Below, piece after piece: positions 16,933-26,331 of a DNA stretch of 50,587 nt. Every line of letters starts with the position of its first letter. Positions within the stretch are counted from its first letter, which is position 1. This DNA is from Caldilineaceae bacterium. GTDB lineage: Bacteria > Chloroflexota > Anaerolineae > Caldilineales > Caldilineaceae. The DNA lies in contig JAJDXQ010000006.1 of NCBI GenBank assembly GCA_022823185.1, forward strand, positions 134,738 to 185,324. Direction: 5' to 3'. Below the pieces are notes generated by a model. That model had not been told where the DNA came from, did not search any database, and saw only the letters and a list, made by a program, of their open reading frames with translations. A program made the position numbers and the translations under genes.

Positions 16933-17241
16933 TTACGTTTCTCTTTCCTGGGCGCACCGGGGACAGAATTGGGGATCCTCTAACTCGATCAGATGCTCGC
17001 TGCAAACGGAAAAGGTGACCTCCACCCGCTCAGAAAGAAAGCGCCTCCGCACCTCAGCTTCAAGCAGAAGAGTACGGCAATTGCTGGTCAGCAACAACGC
17101 GGGCACCGGACAGCTGTTGCACAACTTGCGTCTCCACGGACGTTCATTGCGGGGGCTCGCTTCCAGCAAACGGCATGTCTCCCGCTCGTTGCCTCGGTGA
17201 TAGTCCCCATAGAAAAATCGGCAGTTTACCCGCTGTGGCAT
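16933..17241 (-). CDS. Small cysteine-rich hypothetical protein
   Basis: A 102-residue protein with eight cysteines at positions 7, 23, 41, 44, 55, 80, 93 and 96, including CNSC and CPRC pairs. It probably binds zinc or an Fe-S cluster. The segments NCRFFYGDYHRG and KLCNSCPVP match a pattern I recall from unannotated Chloroflexota proteins; I cannot name a family. The ATG at 17241 has AAGGCAG just upstream. The coding frame is open back to 17337 (TTG), and another frame overlapping the same 5' region also looks protein-like. It lies 141 bases downstream of a HARE-like protein gene on the same strand. Confidence 0.7.
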   Translation of the reverse strand: MPQRVNCRFFYGDYHRGNERETCRLLEASPRNERPWRRKLCNSCPVPALLLTSNCRTLLLEAEVRRRFLSERVEVTFSVCSEHLIELEDPQFCPRCAQERET

Positions 17242-17382
17242 CGGCTGCCTTTGACTGAATCTCCTCTTCCAGCACGTCCCGCAAAGGTCCCGCCAAATGT
17301 GCCAAAAAGGCGAAAATAACAGAACCGCCGACACCAATCGGCGGCCCTCTGTCCTGAATTTTCTGTTCCCGCCCGGCGGCGC

Positions 17383-18630
17383 TCAATTATTCCAAAACGG
17401 AACATCACCGTGGTCGTCCTGGTCCCAATCGCCGCCCAAAAGATAATCAGGATCGATAAAGAGACGGTCTGCCAGCTCAATCTTGCGTCTCTCCTGCTCC
17501 GGCATCAGATTGCCAAACTCGTGTTCCAAATTGACGAGCATCTCCAGTTCGGCTTCCAACAGATGGAACTCCATATGACTAAGCGGCGAATTCTCCGGCG
17601 CCGACTCCTCGAGTTCGCTCAAATAGGCCTGGTACGCTTCACACGTATCCCCTTCACTGTCCTCCGAAGCCGACTCCCCTCGCCCCCACTCCAATGAAGG
17701 AAGTCCGGCATGACCATTCCCATGAATGAACTGGTCCAAGCCCCCGCCCTCCCAGTTCCCCATCCAGAATCCATACCGGTTCTGAGGCGGCTCTTCCGCC
17801 TTGGGCGCCGACTCGCGACCGTGCGGGGCGGCGCCCTCAGCGCCGTCATTCTGACCGTCGGCCGTGTATCCGCCGTCCTCCAGGAGCCGCAGCGTGCTGT
17901 ATTCGTGCAACACGAGGTGCATATCGTCTGGCGGCACCTCGTCGCTGTAAACGCCCTGACCAATCAATGCCCCCGCCAACTCCCAAACCGGCATTGCGGC
18001 CCGTGACTTCCTGTCCCTGCCCACGATCGCCTCGGCAGCGCGCGACAGCGCCACGTTGCGCCCCCGAATCAGCCCCTCCTGCCGCGACTCCTTCGGCTGC
18101 AATCGCATCACATATTCGCCGCCGACCGCATCCTTCACCTGGATCAACAGATCGTCTTCGGTGGTCCCCCCGGCCTGATCGACCCACTCTGCAAACGCCG
18201 GTCCAAGCCGCAAGGCCCATGTGCCCCGCTCGATCTCCGCGTGCGCCCGCAAAGTCGGACCACCCATCAACGCAACCGATATCAGTCGCGAGTCCGGTCG
18301 GTGATTCTGGAAAAACCCAGGAAAGAAGACCGCATGCTCCAATTCATCCAGAAGCAGCGTCCCTTTCCGGATCTCGTTGCGAGCGAGAGGATGTCTGAAC
18401 AACTGGTCTTTCAGCAGACAGGAGAGCCATCCGAACTGACCCGGCCCGACCGGAATGGCCTGATACAGTTTGCCAACTGCCTGATACACCGCGCTGCGGG
18501 CTCCGCTCCCAATTGGACGATGTTTCGCAATGCGGGAAATCAGACTTTCGACACTGAGGGGTGTCTGGGCGTTGCTCAGAATCTCGGCTACACAGGTGAA
18601 ATAGCTGGGATATTGCCTATCTTTCGCCAT
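17383..18630 (-). CDS. HARE-HTH-like domain protein of unknown function
   Basis: A 415-residue protein. The first 80 residues (AEILSNAQTPLSVESLISRI, then RSAVYQAVGKLYQAIPV) look like a HARE/HB1 winged helix, a fold that links nucleic-acid binding to chromatin factors, RNA-polymerase delta and restriction enzymes. A middle domain (about 85-260) contains LLLDELEHAVFFPGFFQNH, LMGGPTLRAHAEIERGTWAL and VPPDDMHLVLHEYSTLRLLEDGGY. The last 150 residues are acidic, low in complexity and end in WNN. AGGAGG lies eight bases before the ATG. No catalytic motif is recognised. It may form a transcription unit with the Cys-rich protein downstream. Confidence 0.72.
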   Translation of the reverse strand: MAKDRQYPSYFTCVAEILSNAQTPLSVESLISRIAKHRPIGSGARSAVYQAVGKLYQAIPVGPGQFGWLSCLLKDQLFRHPLARNEIRKGTLLLDELEHAVFFPGFFQNHRPDSRLISVALMGGPTLRAHAEIERGTWALRLGPAFAEWVDQAGGTTEDDLLIQVKDAVGGEYVMRLQPKESRQEGLIRGRNVALSRAAEAIVGRDRKSRAAMPVWELAGALIGQGVYSDEVPPDDMHLVLHEYSTLRLLEDGGYTADGQNDGAEGAAPHGRESAPKAEEPPQNRYGFWMGNWEGGGLDQFIHGNGHAGLPSLEWGRGESASEDSEGDTCEAYQAYLSELEESAPENSPLSHMEFHLLEAELEMLVNLEHEFGNLMPEQERRKIELADRLFIDPDYLLGGDWDQDDHGDVPFWNN

Positions 18631-18766
18631 TCAATATGCCTCCTGCAGGCTATTATCCCATATGAGGAACTGATTGTCCATCACAATGCCCAACGCTGAA
18701 TTCACGCCCTGTGCTTTGTACTCAAGCCAGGGCCCAACCAAACCGCAACCTGTTTCGGTAACAATG

Positions 18767-18786
18767 TGAGCCGGAAGGCCGGCTCA
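18767..18786 (-). terminator. Hairpin at the DUF35 stop codon
   Basis: TGAGCCGG and CCGGCTCA form a perfect eight-base-pair stem around a four-base loop. The stem includes the stop codon of the DUF35 gene. No clear T-run follows on the minus strand. Confidence 0.5.
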
Positions 18787-19188
18787 GTCCCCCGCAGCGA
18801 AGACCGGCCGAAACTTGTATCCATATACGATCTCGCCGCTGTCCCCCTCCTCCCGCAGCTTGCGCGTCACCATCTCCACCGGCATCCCAATTTCTACTTC
18901 CTCATCCGAAATGTCCGTCAACTGCGCCGTCACCATCGGCCCTTCTTCCAGCTTGACCAGCGCCATCGTATACGGGCGCTGCGCCAGGAAGCCATTCGGC
19001 ACGTTGAACATCTTCGTGTAGCTGTAAACCTCGCCCCGCCCGCTCATCGTGTGCAGCGGCCCCGCCGCCTCGCTGCAATGCGGGCAGACATCGCGCGGCG
19101 GAAAAATGGCCTGCCGGCAGTCCGGGCAAATCTCCCCTTCCAGACTGTATCGCTGTTGTCTCGTTCGCCATAGGCTGGCAATACTCAT
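18784..19188 (-). CDS. Zn-ribbon/OB-fold protein (DUF35 type)
   Basis: A 134-residue DUF35 protein. The N-terminal rubredoxin-like zinc ribbon has CPDC and CPHC pairs, followed by an OB fold (GRGEVYSYTKMFNVPNGF...YTMALVKLEEGPMVTAQL). In archaea, such proteins hold a thiolase and HMG-CoA synthase together and channel acyl-CoA. Here the thiolase gene lies 158 bases upstream on the same strand, so the pair probably forms a complex; no HMG-CoA synthase is in the window. The ATG at 19188 follows GAGGG; a start at 19224 is unlikely. Confidence 0.88.
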   Translation of the reverse strand: MSIASLWRTRQQRYSLEGEICPDCRQAIFPPRDVCPHCSEAAGPLHTMSGRGEVYSYTKMFNVPNGFLAQRPYTMALVKLEEGPMVTAQLTDISDEEVEIGMPVEMVTRKLREEGDSGEIVYGYKFRPVFAAGD

Positions 19189-19346
19189 AGCACCCTCTCT
19201 GAATCCAATTCCTGGCAATTTCACGCCTGCGCCGCGATCCTAACCCCTTCGGCCTACCAATCTCTACCTATCAGGAGCCCACAAACTGTGCTGATAGCTT
19301 CTGACAGCTGTTTTCCCGCTAATTCGCCCGCCAGCGGCCCATTTTC

Positions 19347-20510
19347 TCAACTGCCCAGTATATGCGTTACGATCGTCGCGCCGCTGCCGCCGATGTTCTG
19401 AGCCATCCCAATCGAAGCATTCGCAATCTGTCCTTCGCCAGCGTCGCCCCGCAACTGTTGCACAGTCTCTACGATCTGGTACATGCCCGTGGCGCCAACC
19501 GGATGGCCCCTGCTCTTCAGCCCTCCCATCGTGCTGATCGGGATCCGTCCATTCGGTCCAATCGCATCGTCGGCTGCCAGATGCCAACCCTCGCCCCGCC
19601 TGGCATATCCGGTCGCTTCCAAACTGAGAGCGCTCATGATCGTGAAAGCGTCGTGCAATTCAAAAAAGCCGATGTCCGCCGGCGTCACACCGCTCTCTAC
19701 GTAAGCCTTCTGACTGCTGACATAGGCCGCTTCCAGAAAGAGCGGGTCCCTGCGGTCGTGCAGCGCAATCGTGTCGTTCGCGCTCGCGCTCGCCAGAATC
19801 TGCACCGCCCCGGGATGATGCCCCGTTACATAGTCGCCCACCCGCTCCGAGGCAACCAGGACGGCCGCCGCGGCCCCGTCACACACCGGGCTGCTGTCCA
19901 TGATGTTGATCGGGGTCGCGATCAACGGCGCATTCAGATATGTGTCCAGCGAAATCGGCTTCTGAAACATCGCATTGGCGTTGTGCGCGCCGTTTCGGTG
20001 CGCATTGATGCTGAAACCGGCGAAACCGTCGAGCGGTACGTCAAACTCATACATGTATCGCTGCATGATTAGCGCGTTCAGCCCCACAAACGTAACGCCG
20101 TGGGCTGACTCGTACTCCGCGTCCGCAGCCGTAGCCAGCCCGGCCGTCGTGTTTTCCCCTGTCGTGTCCGTCATCTTCTCCACGCCGCACACGACCGCGA
20201 CATCGTGCATCCCGCTGGCAACCGCCATATGCCCCACCCGGAGCGCGGACGCGCCGCTTGAACACGCAGATTCGATTTTCGCGGTTTCCACGTTCCGAAA
20301 GCCGCAGAAATCCGCGATCAGGGTCCCCAGATGTTCCTGGCTCAACAAGGCGCCGCTGAGCATATTCCCCACGAACAGAGCGTCTACCTGGTCCGTGCCA
20401 GCCTCCTCCAACGCCGCCGCAATCGCGTGATACGCGATGTGGCGCACCGACAAATCCCAGTGCTCGCCGACTGGAATCTGTCCAATCCCGATAATCGATA
20501 CTTTGCGCAT
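19347..20510 (-). CDS. Thiolase family protein (acetyl-CoA acetyltransferase-like)
   Basis: A 387-residue thiolase of the SCP-x/archaeal type, which condenses or cleaves acyl-CoA. The nucleophilic Cys is in KIESACSSGASAL near residue 86. The later His-containing motifs are FFELHDAF and SRGHPVGATGMYQ. The usual C-terminal Cys-Gly-Gly motif is replaced by NIGGSGATI, as in the non-degradative archaeal subgroup. It is followed on the same strand by a DUF35 protein, its usual partner. The pathway is uncertain: isoprenoid precursor, fatty-acid or acyl-CoA metabolism are all possible. Confidence 0.9.
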   Translation of the reverse strand: MRKVSIIGIGQIPVGEHWDLSVRHIAYHAIAAALEEAGTDQVDALFVGNMLSGALLSQEHLGTLIADFCGFRNVETAKIESACSSGASALRVGHMAVASGMHDVAVVCGVEKMTDTTGENTTAGLATAADAEYESAHGVTFVGLNALIMQRYMYEFDVPLDGFAGFSINAHRNGAHNANAMFQKPISLDTYLNAPLIATPINIMDSSPVCDGAAAAVLVASERVGDYVTGHHPGAVQILASASANDTIALHDRRDPLFLEAAYVSSQKAYVESGVTPADIGFFELHDAFTIMSALSLEATGYARRGEGWHLAADDAIGPNGRIPISTMGGLKSRGHPVGATGMYQIVETVQQLRGDAGEGQIANASIGMAQNIGGSGATIVTHILGS

Positions 20511-20916
20511 GTCTGTCTTTCCGCAAAAACGTCTGAAGAATCACACTCTGTCGGAAGGGCCGCGCCTATTTCCCACTCCCTTCAGGCGCGTGTCGCATCG
20601 CCTTCTCGCCCTCTATCATGGCCCAATCCGAGTTCCATTAGCTACCGGTCGGCGCCCGGATCCTGTCAAAACCTATCGCGGCCCCGCGCCGAATCCCCTC
20701 CCGCGCTCCAAATCGAGCGCGACATCGGTCATCCCCCGTTTCCCGGAAGAATCATCGGCAGACATCCTGCGATCCCCGCACGCGCGCGGGCCGCAGGAAC
20801 ACCGGCTATGAGCTTTGAAAATGGGAAAACGCAGGCGCCCCGCTAGGACGACCGTGGGCGGCTGCCCAGGGCCCCGCCCGCGCGGAAGCCGGTCAACGAG
20901 CTGCCAGCCGCTGCGA
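20511..20916. other. 406-base gap with several GC-rich hairpins
   Basis: No gene is supported here. Three stems are visible: CGCGCTC/GAGCGCG at 20702-20721; a nested stem CCTGCG/CGCAGG (20766-20797) enclosing CCCGC/GCGGG; and GGGCGG/CCGCCC at 20856-20879, close behind the lipoprotein stop. None has a T-run. The last could help end the folC transcript. I saw no match to RNase P, SRP RNA, tmRNA or a known riboswitch. Confidence 0.4.
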
Positions 20917-22131
20917 TCACTGTCTCTCTACGCCAATGATTCGCCACTGGTCCGTCGTCCGGCTGCTCAAATCCGAAGGGACGTGCTCCAGGGTAAACGC
21001 GTACAATCTGCTCTCAACTTCCGTTCCGGCCCCATAGATCAGCGACGCCCACACCGTTGTCGTGATCCGCTGTGAAGTGGCCGCTTGACCCGCAAAAGTG
21101 GGAATCGTAGCCATATACTGCAGAGCATCCACCCAGGCAAACTCACCCAGCGTGCGCGGCGCCGTCTGACGCGCCTCCTCGATGAGCAGCTGTTCGTTGC
21201 GGTCAGGCTGCAGCAGATAGGCCAGCACCACCGCTTCAGGATAGAACGGCGACTGGGGAATGCCGTAACAGAATATCAGTTTACGCGGCCCTTCCTCATA
21301 GTAGACGGCCGCGCGAAACGACCCCGCGCTCGTGAAGTTCGGGTCCAGATGGCGCTCAAACCGGGACTCCTTGCATAGCAGACTCCGGTCATACTGGGGG
21401 TAGCGGGCCCGCACAGTACGCATGGGCGACCTGTTTGGCGCGCCGTCCCACTCCTCCACGTGCAGGCCGCCCGGCGCCGAAATCTGCGTGCTGCCGTACC
21501 CTTCACTGAGCGTGCTCCACCAGAAAATGCTGATGTAAGTCGGCCCCCCGATCGGGCTGACGCCGCCGTACACGATCAGCTCATCGTGCGCAGGCAACTC
21601 GCCGGGCGCTTCCCCCACCGCCTGTCCGCTGGCCGATGCCGGCATCTGCTCGGCCAACACTTCAAAGTACCGGTTCTCAGTCTCCCGCGCATCTTCTCGT
21701 GTGACAACCATCCACTCAGGGCGGCCCGTCTGCCGCGGCGGAGCCACAAAGCCAAAACCCGATCCTTGCCAATAGTTGGGCAGCAGCGCATAGGGCTGCA
21801 GCCAGGGGGCGGGCGGCCTTGAACTATCCTCCGACTCCTCCGGCATGCCAATGGGCGTCTGCGAATCGTAAATCACAGCCCCGATCGGACCGCTGATCCC
21901 TTCGCCGTCGGCCGTTGTGCTCGCGTCATAGCGGTAAAAGAGCAGATACTCCTGTTCAGCGTCAGCGTCTATGTTGATCGATTCCCAAGTCGAAACAGCT
22001 TCCCACTCCTCGGGCAATATCATACCCAAGTCGATGTTCAACTCCGCGCTGGGCTCCGGCGGACTGCACCCGCTCAAAAGGACCAGCAACCAGACGAAGC
22101 GCCACGCCGCCAGCCCTCTGATCTTCCCCAA
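20917..22131 (-). CDS. Predicted lipoprotein of unknown function
   Basis: A protein of about 404 residues whose N-terminus (KIRGLAAWRFVWLLVLLSGC) is a compact lipoprotein signal with lipobox LSGC. The mature part lacks further membrane segments and recognisable catalytic motifs. The TTG at 22131, with GGGGGAG about 12 bases upstream, gives a normal signal peptide; the frame is open to an ATG at 22245, which would put 38 odd residues in front. It follows folC on the same strand and is probably co-transcribed. Several segments are Trp, Tyr and Pro rich. Function not recognised. Confidence 0.7.
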   Translation of the reverse strand: MGKIRGLAAWRFVWLLVLLSGCSPPEPSAELNIDLGMILPEEWEAVSTWESINIDADAEQEYLLFYRYDASTTADGEGISGPIGAVIYDSQTPIGMPEESEDSSRPPAPWLQPYALLPNYWQGSGFGFVAPPRQTGRPEWMVVTREDARETENRYFEVLAEQMPASASGQAVGEAPGELPAHDELIVYGGVSPIGGPTYISIFWWSTLSEGYGSTQISAPGGLHVEEWDGAPNRSPMRTVRARYPQYDRSLLCKESRFERHLDPNFTSAGSFRAAVYYEEGPRKLIFCYGIPQSPFYPEAVVLAYLLQPDRNEQLLIEEARQTAPRTLGEFAWVDALQYMATIPTFAGQAATSQRITTTVWASLIYGAGTEVESRLYAFTLEHVPSDLSSRTTDQWRIIGVERQ

Positions 22132-22248
22132 ACAGGATGGGCCGTCTCCCCCCAAAAAACCGCGTTGCAGCACAGGACAAAGGAGGGAAACGCTCCTTTC
22201 CTTCGAGAACGGCTTGTTTGATGAAACTGTCTTCATGGGGATCATCGG

Positions 22249-23637
22249 TCAGACGGCGCCGTAAGCCGGAGGTAGCGGCGCCAGCGGCGGATCGGTGTTG
22301 GCTTCGTGAATCCAATCATCCGCCGGAAACAGTCCGGGGTGAACTGCATTCCATGCTTCCCGAATTTCTGCGGCAACAAACACGGACCCGGTGCCCACCA
22401 AATATCCGTCCGGAGGCGTGATCTCTTGCGCAATCTCAACCGCTGCCTCCATGGACGGCGCCCCAACCACCACTCGATCCTCGGCGGCCGGCATGGCCTC
22501 GAGCGCCGCTCGCAGCTCCGACACCGGCTGCGCCTTCGGATGGCGGCTCTGCGCCAGCACAATGCGCGGCGACGCTTCCGCGGCCAGCCTCAACATCGGC
22601 AAAATGTCCTTATCGCTGTTGACCCCGAAAATAAACGAAAACGGACGTCCAGGATGGATAGACCCAATTGTCGAGAGTAGAATCTCCAGGCTGTCCCTGT
22701 TGTGGGCGCAGTCCACAACAATCGGCTTCACCTCGGAATCCGGCCGCGGCAGCCACTCAATCCGGCAAGGCCATCGCGTCTGAGCCAATCCTTCCGCCAC
22801 AAGCTGATCATCCCACCGGGTCAACCCCGCGCCGTGCAACGCCCGCGCCATCTCGTATGCGATTCCCGCATTGATTCGCTGGTGATGCCCAACCAGAGGC
22901 AACGCTGCCCGCTGATACGGCTGCGCCACCGTCAAAGGAGCGTCTTTCTCCCCGGCTGCTTCTCGCAGCACTCGCCTCGCGCTCTCCTTCTGGGGTGCGC
23001 TGAACACAGGCGTTCTCGGTTTGATGATCCCGGCCTTTTCCCCCGCAATCTCCTCCAGCGTCTCGCCAAGTATGTGCATGTGATCTTTGCTGATATGCGT
23101 GATGCCGCAAACCTCCGGCAGCACGACATTCGTGCTGTCCAGCCGGCCGCCTATCCCTACCTCCACCACCGCCCAATCAACCCCTGCACGAGCAAAGTGC
23201 ATGAAAGCGATTACCGTGATCCGGCCAAAAACCGTCAGGTCGGGCGCGGCTTCCAAAAAGGGAATCGCCTCCTGAATCAGTTCCGCGCACGCCTCCTGGC
23301 TGATCAACTCTCCGTCTACACGTATCCGTTCCCGGAAAGTGTGCAAGTGAGGACTGGTAAACAGACCCGTGCGGTAGCCCAGGTGACGTAGAATCGACTC
23401 GGTATATGCGCTGGTGCTCCCCTTCCCCTTCGTGCCCGTGACGTGGACCGTCCGAAACCGTTCCTGCGGATTGCCCAACTCTGCCAGCAACGCCCGCATA
23501 CGCTTCAACCGGCCTTCCGGATCATTCGACCGCGGCGCGCGGCCGTCATACCTGGCATCGTGGAAAAGTTCGCCGATTGCCTCCTCATACGTAAGCTGAC
23601 TCTTCAATATGGACGCCGGCGCCGGCCTGATCGACAC
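22249..23637 (-). CDS. folC: Folylpolyglutamate / dihydrofolate synthase FolC
   Basis: FolC adds glutamate to folates (and to dihydropteroate) using ATP. The 463-residue Mur-ligase-like protein has the P-loop HVTGTKGKGSTSAY, followed by LFTSPHLHTFRERIRVDGE. The Mg/ATP region is VEVGIGGRLDSTNVV, with HISKDHMHILG and GEKAGIIKP behind it. The C-terminal domain has VDCAHNRDSLEILL. GGAG lies seven bases before the GTG at 23637. The lipoprotein gene follows closely. Whether it has dihydrofolate synthase activity as well as polyglutamylation cannot be decided from these motifs. Confidence 0.93.
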   Translation of the reverse strand: MSIRPAPASILKSQLTYEEAIGELFHDARYDGRAPRSNDPEGRLKRMRALLAELGNPQERFRTVHVTGTKGKGSTSAYTESILRHLGYRTGLFTSPHLHTFRERIRVDGELISQEACAELIQEAIPFLEAAPDLTVFGRITVIAFMHFARAGVDWAVVEVGIGGRLDSTNVVLPEVCGITHISKDHMHILGETLEEIAGEKAGIIKPRTPVFSAPQKESARRVLREAAGEKDAPLTVAQPYQRAALPLVGHHQRINAGIAYEMARALHGAGLTRWDDQLVAEGLAQTRWPCRIEWLPRPDSEVKPIVVDCAHNRDSLEILLSTIGSIHPGRPFSFIFGVNSDKDILPMLRLAAEASPRIVLAQSRHPKAQPVSELRAALEAMPAAEDRVVVGAPSMEAAVEIAQEITPPDGYLVGTGSVFVAAEIREAWNAVHPGLFPADDWIHEANTDPPLAPLPPAYGAV

Positions 23638-24098
23638 AAACACTCCTCGCTTCCGCTACTGTTTCGACTACGGCCCTACCCTGAACGCACCCTACCTGCC
23701 ACGCCACAGCCTCCCGCCAACCGTCAACACATCCGCAAAAAGGGCTCTCTCACCCCAATCCCCTGACTCCTGACCCCTACAGTCCTCCCCCCTTCCAATG
23801 ATTGTAATATCTGACCCGTAAGCACGCAAACAAACCAAGAAAAGGGGCCATCCCATACCGCTTTCCCCACCCCCCCTCTACCCACCCATCTCCCGCCAGC
23901 GTCCTCCCACCAAACGCCGCCCCACCGCCTACCTATCCTGAAAATCCCCCCAGTCCCGCAAATCCTGCCTCCCCCCTCCCGCTTCCTAATCCTGCTTCCA
24001 AATCCTGATTCGCGGACGGGAATAGTCAGCGATCTCAGCCCGATATGGTAGAATTGCCAGTATTGAGAATCGTCCAATCTCGCACAGGAGACCCTCAT
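23638..24098 (+). promoter_or_regulatory. Divergent folC/gapA upstream region
   Basis: This gap of about 460 bases contains no supported gene. The plus strand is extremely pyrimidine-rich, with imperfect repeats such as CCCTGACTCCTGACCCC near 23760-23778 and three ATCCTG units at 23962-24010. A possible -10 (TAGAAT, 24048-24053) lies about 46 bases before the gapA ATG, without a convincing -35. Confidence 0.35.
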
Positions 24099-25109
24099 AT
24101 GACCACAAAAATCGCCATTAACGGCTTCGGGCGAATCGGGCGCCAGGTAACCAAAGCGCTCTTTGAACACCACAAAGACGCCTTCGACATCGTCGCCGTC
24201 AACGATCTCGGCGATCTGGAAACCATGGCCCACCTGTTCAAATATGATACCAACTACGGCATCTTCGACGGCAGCGTTGAAACTGTCGACGGCGGCCTCT
24301 CGATCAACGGAGATCAGCTCAGAGTGCTCAGCGAGCGTGATCCAAGCCAACTGCCCTGGGCTGAAATGGGCGTCGACATCGTCGTCGAAAGCACCGGCGT
24401 ATTTCGCGATCGCGAAACGGCTGCCCTCCATCTCGCCGCCGGCGCCAAAAAGGTCATCATCAGCGCCCCAGCCAAGGGCGAAGACATCACCATCTGCATG
24501 GGTGTCAACAACGACCAGTACCAACCCGATAACCACCACGTCATCAGCAATGCCAGCTGCACCACCAACTGCCTTGCCCCCGCGGCCAAAGTTGTCAACG
24601 ACACAATCGGCATCGAGCAGGGGCTGATGACCACCGTCCACGCTTACACAACCGATCAGCGTATCCTGGACTTCGTTCACGAAGACCTGCGCCGCGCCAG
24701 GGCTGCCGGCATGAACATCATCCCAACCACAACCGGCGCCGCCAAAGCTGTATCGCTCGTCGTCCCCGAACTCGAAGGAAAATTCGACGGCATGGCCATG
24801 CGCGTCCCAACATCCACCGTCAGCGTTGTCGACTTTGTCGCCAAAGTCAGCGCCCCGGGCAACACCGAAGATCTGCTGACCGCATTTTCCGAAGCCGCCG
24901 CCGGACCCATGAAAGGGATCCTCGACGTCAGCCATGAACCCCTGGTCAGCTCCGACTTCCAGGGCAATTCCCACAGCAGTGTGATCGATGCCGAGTTTAC
25001 CGCCTGCTACGGCGACCTCGTCAAAGTCGTCACCTGGTACGACAACGAGTGGGCCTACAGCGTGCGTGTTACCGATCTCGCCGCCTTCGTCGCCAGCCAG
25101 GGTGTCTGA
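24099..25109 (+). CDS. gapA: Glyceraldehyde-3-phosphate dehydrogenase
   Basis: GAPDH interconverts glyceraldehyde 3-phosphate and 1,3-bisphosphoglycerate with NAD(P). The 336-residue protein has the Rossmann start [14 protein letters not shown], the adenosine-binding Asp in AVNDLGD (NAD preference), the catalytic site [12 protein letters not shown], the HAYTTDQ motif and the C-terminal [15 protein letters not shown] lies nine bases before the ATG. It heads a glycolytic cluster with pgk 31 bases downstream. Codons are strongly C-ending, and the antisense strand is open for 599 codons as a result. Confidence 0.97.
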   Translation: MTTKIAINGFGRIGRQVTKALFEHHKDAFDIVAVNDLGDLETMAHLFKYDTNYGIFDGSVETVDGGLSINGDQLRVLSERDPSQLPWAEMGVDIVVESTGVFRDRETAALHLAAGAKKVIISAPAKGEDITICMGVNNDQYQPDNHHVISNASCTTNCLAPAAKVVNDTIGIEQGLMTTVHAYTTDQRILDFVHEDLRRARAAGMNIIPTTTGAAKAVSLVVPELEGKFDGMAMRVPTSTVSVVDFVAKVSAPGNTEDLLTAFSEAAAGPMKGILDVSHEPLVSSDFQGNSHSSVIDAEFTACYGDLVKVVTWYDNEWAYSVRVTDLAAFVASQGV

Positions 25110-25140
25110 TTCAAACACCATCCAACAGGGGCTTCGGGTC

Positions 25141-26328
25141 GTGACCCGCAAGAAGACCATCCGCGATGTCGAATGGCAAGGCATACGAGCGCTCGTTCGC
25201 GTCGACTTCAATGTGCCCTTGGACGGCAACGGATGCATTGCCGACGATACCCGCATCCGCGCCACCCTGCCCACACTGCAATTCCTGCGCAACCGCGGCG
25301 CATCCCTGGTTCTGATGAGCCACCTCGGCCGTCCCAAAGGCGAACACGATGCCCGCTTGAGCCTGCGCCCCGTCGCCCAGCGGCTCGGCGACCTGCTCGA
25401 CGCCCAAGTCCGTTTCCCCTGCGCCGTCACCGGTCCCGCCATCGAATCAGCCGCCGCTGACCTCGGCCCGGGGGACATTCTGCTGCTCGAAAACACCCGC
25501 TTCCACCCGGGCGAAACCGGCAATGATCAGGCCCTGTGCGCCACCCTGGCCCGTCTCGGCGACCTCTTCGTCAACGACGCATTCGGCAGCGCGCACAGAG
25601 CGCACGCCAGCACAGCCGGCGTCGCCGCCTTCCTGCCCTCCGTCGCCGGTCTCCTCATGGAAAAGGAGCTCTCCTACCTGGGCGCCGCGCTTGAAAACCC
25701 TGCCCGCCCCTTCATCGCCATTCTCGGCGGCGCAAAAGTCAGCGACAAAATCGCTGTCATCGAAAAGCTCCTCCATACGGTAGATGCCATCCTGATCGGC
25801 GGCGGCATGGCCAATACCTTTCTCGCCGCCGCCGGCTTCCAGATGGGCGCCAGCCTCGTAGAGACTGACGCAATCGATCAGGCCGCCGCGCTGCGCAACG
25901 CCGGCGATGACGTCATCCAGCTGCCGGTCGATCTCACCGTCGCCGACAGTTTCTCCGCCGCCGCCATTGCCCGCACCGTCAGCGTCAGCGATATCCCCCC
26001 AGGCTGGATGGCCCTCGACATCGGCGAGGCCACCGTCGCGCACTTTGCCAATCGACTCGCCGCCGCACGCACCGTTCTCTGGAACGGTCCCATGGGTGTC
26101 TTTGAATTTCCCCCTTTTGCCCGCGGTACAAATGCCGTCGCTGAAATCCTGGCCGCCCTCCCGAACGCCACAACAATCGTCGGAGGCGGCGACTCTGCCG
26201 CTGCCGTACAGAAGGCCGGCCTCGTCGAGCGTATGTCACATGTGAGCACAGGCGGCGGCGCCAGTCTGGAGTTTCTGGAAGGAAGAGTGTTGCCCGGCGT
26301 GGCTGCCCTGGACGACGAGGAGGCGTGA
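25141..26328 (+). CDS. pgk: Phosphoglycerate kinase
   Basis: Pgk makes ATP from 1,3-bisphosphoglycerate. The 395-residue protein has the N-terminal [10 protein letters not shown], the HLGRPKGE motif, [22 protein letters not shown] and the C-terminal GGGDSAAAV...[13 protein letters not shown]. The likely start is a GTG at 25141, preceded by CAGGGG; the frame is open upstream over the gapA end, so the exact start is uncertain. A small conserved-looking gene follows after three bases, so they share a transcript. Confidence 0.96.
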   Translation: MTRKKTIRDVEWQGIRALVRVDFNVPLDGNGCIADDTRIRATLPTLQFLRNRGASLVLMSHLGRPKGEHDARLSLRPVAQRLGDLLDAQVRFPCAVTGPAIESAAADLGPGDILLLENTRFHPGETGNDQALCATLARLGDLFVNDAFGSAHRAHASTAGVAAFLPSVAGLLMEKELSYLGAALENPARPFIAILGGAKVSDKIAVIEKLLHTVDAILIGGGMANTFLAAAGFQMGASLVETDAIDQAAALRNAGDDVIQLPVDLTVADSFSAAAIARTVSVSDIPPGWMALDIGEATVAHFANRLAAARTVLWNGPMGVFEFPPFARGTNAVAEILAALPNATTIVGGGDSAAAVQKAGLVERMSHVSTGGGASLEFLEGRVLPGVAALDDEEA

Positions 26329-26331
26329 ACG

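Noticed and set aside
23724..25523. 599-codon minus-strand open frame opposite gapA and the start of pgk
   Set aside because: Antisense by-product of C-ending codons in gapA and pgk; no protein-like motifs, and both sense genes are certain.
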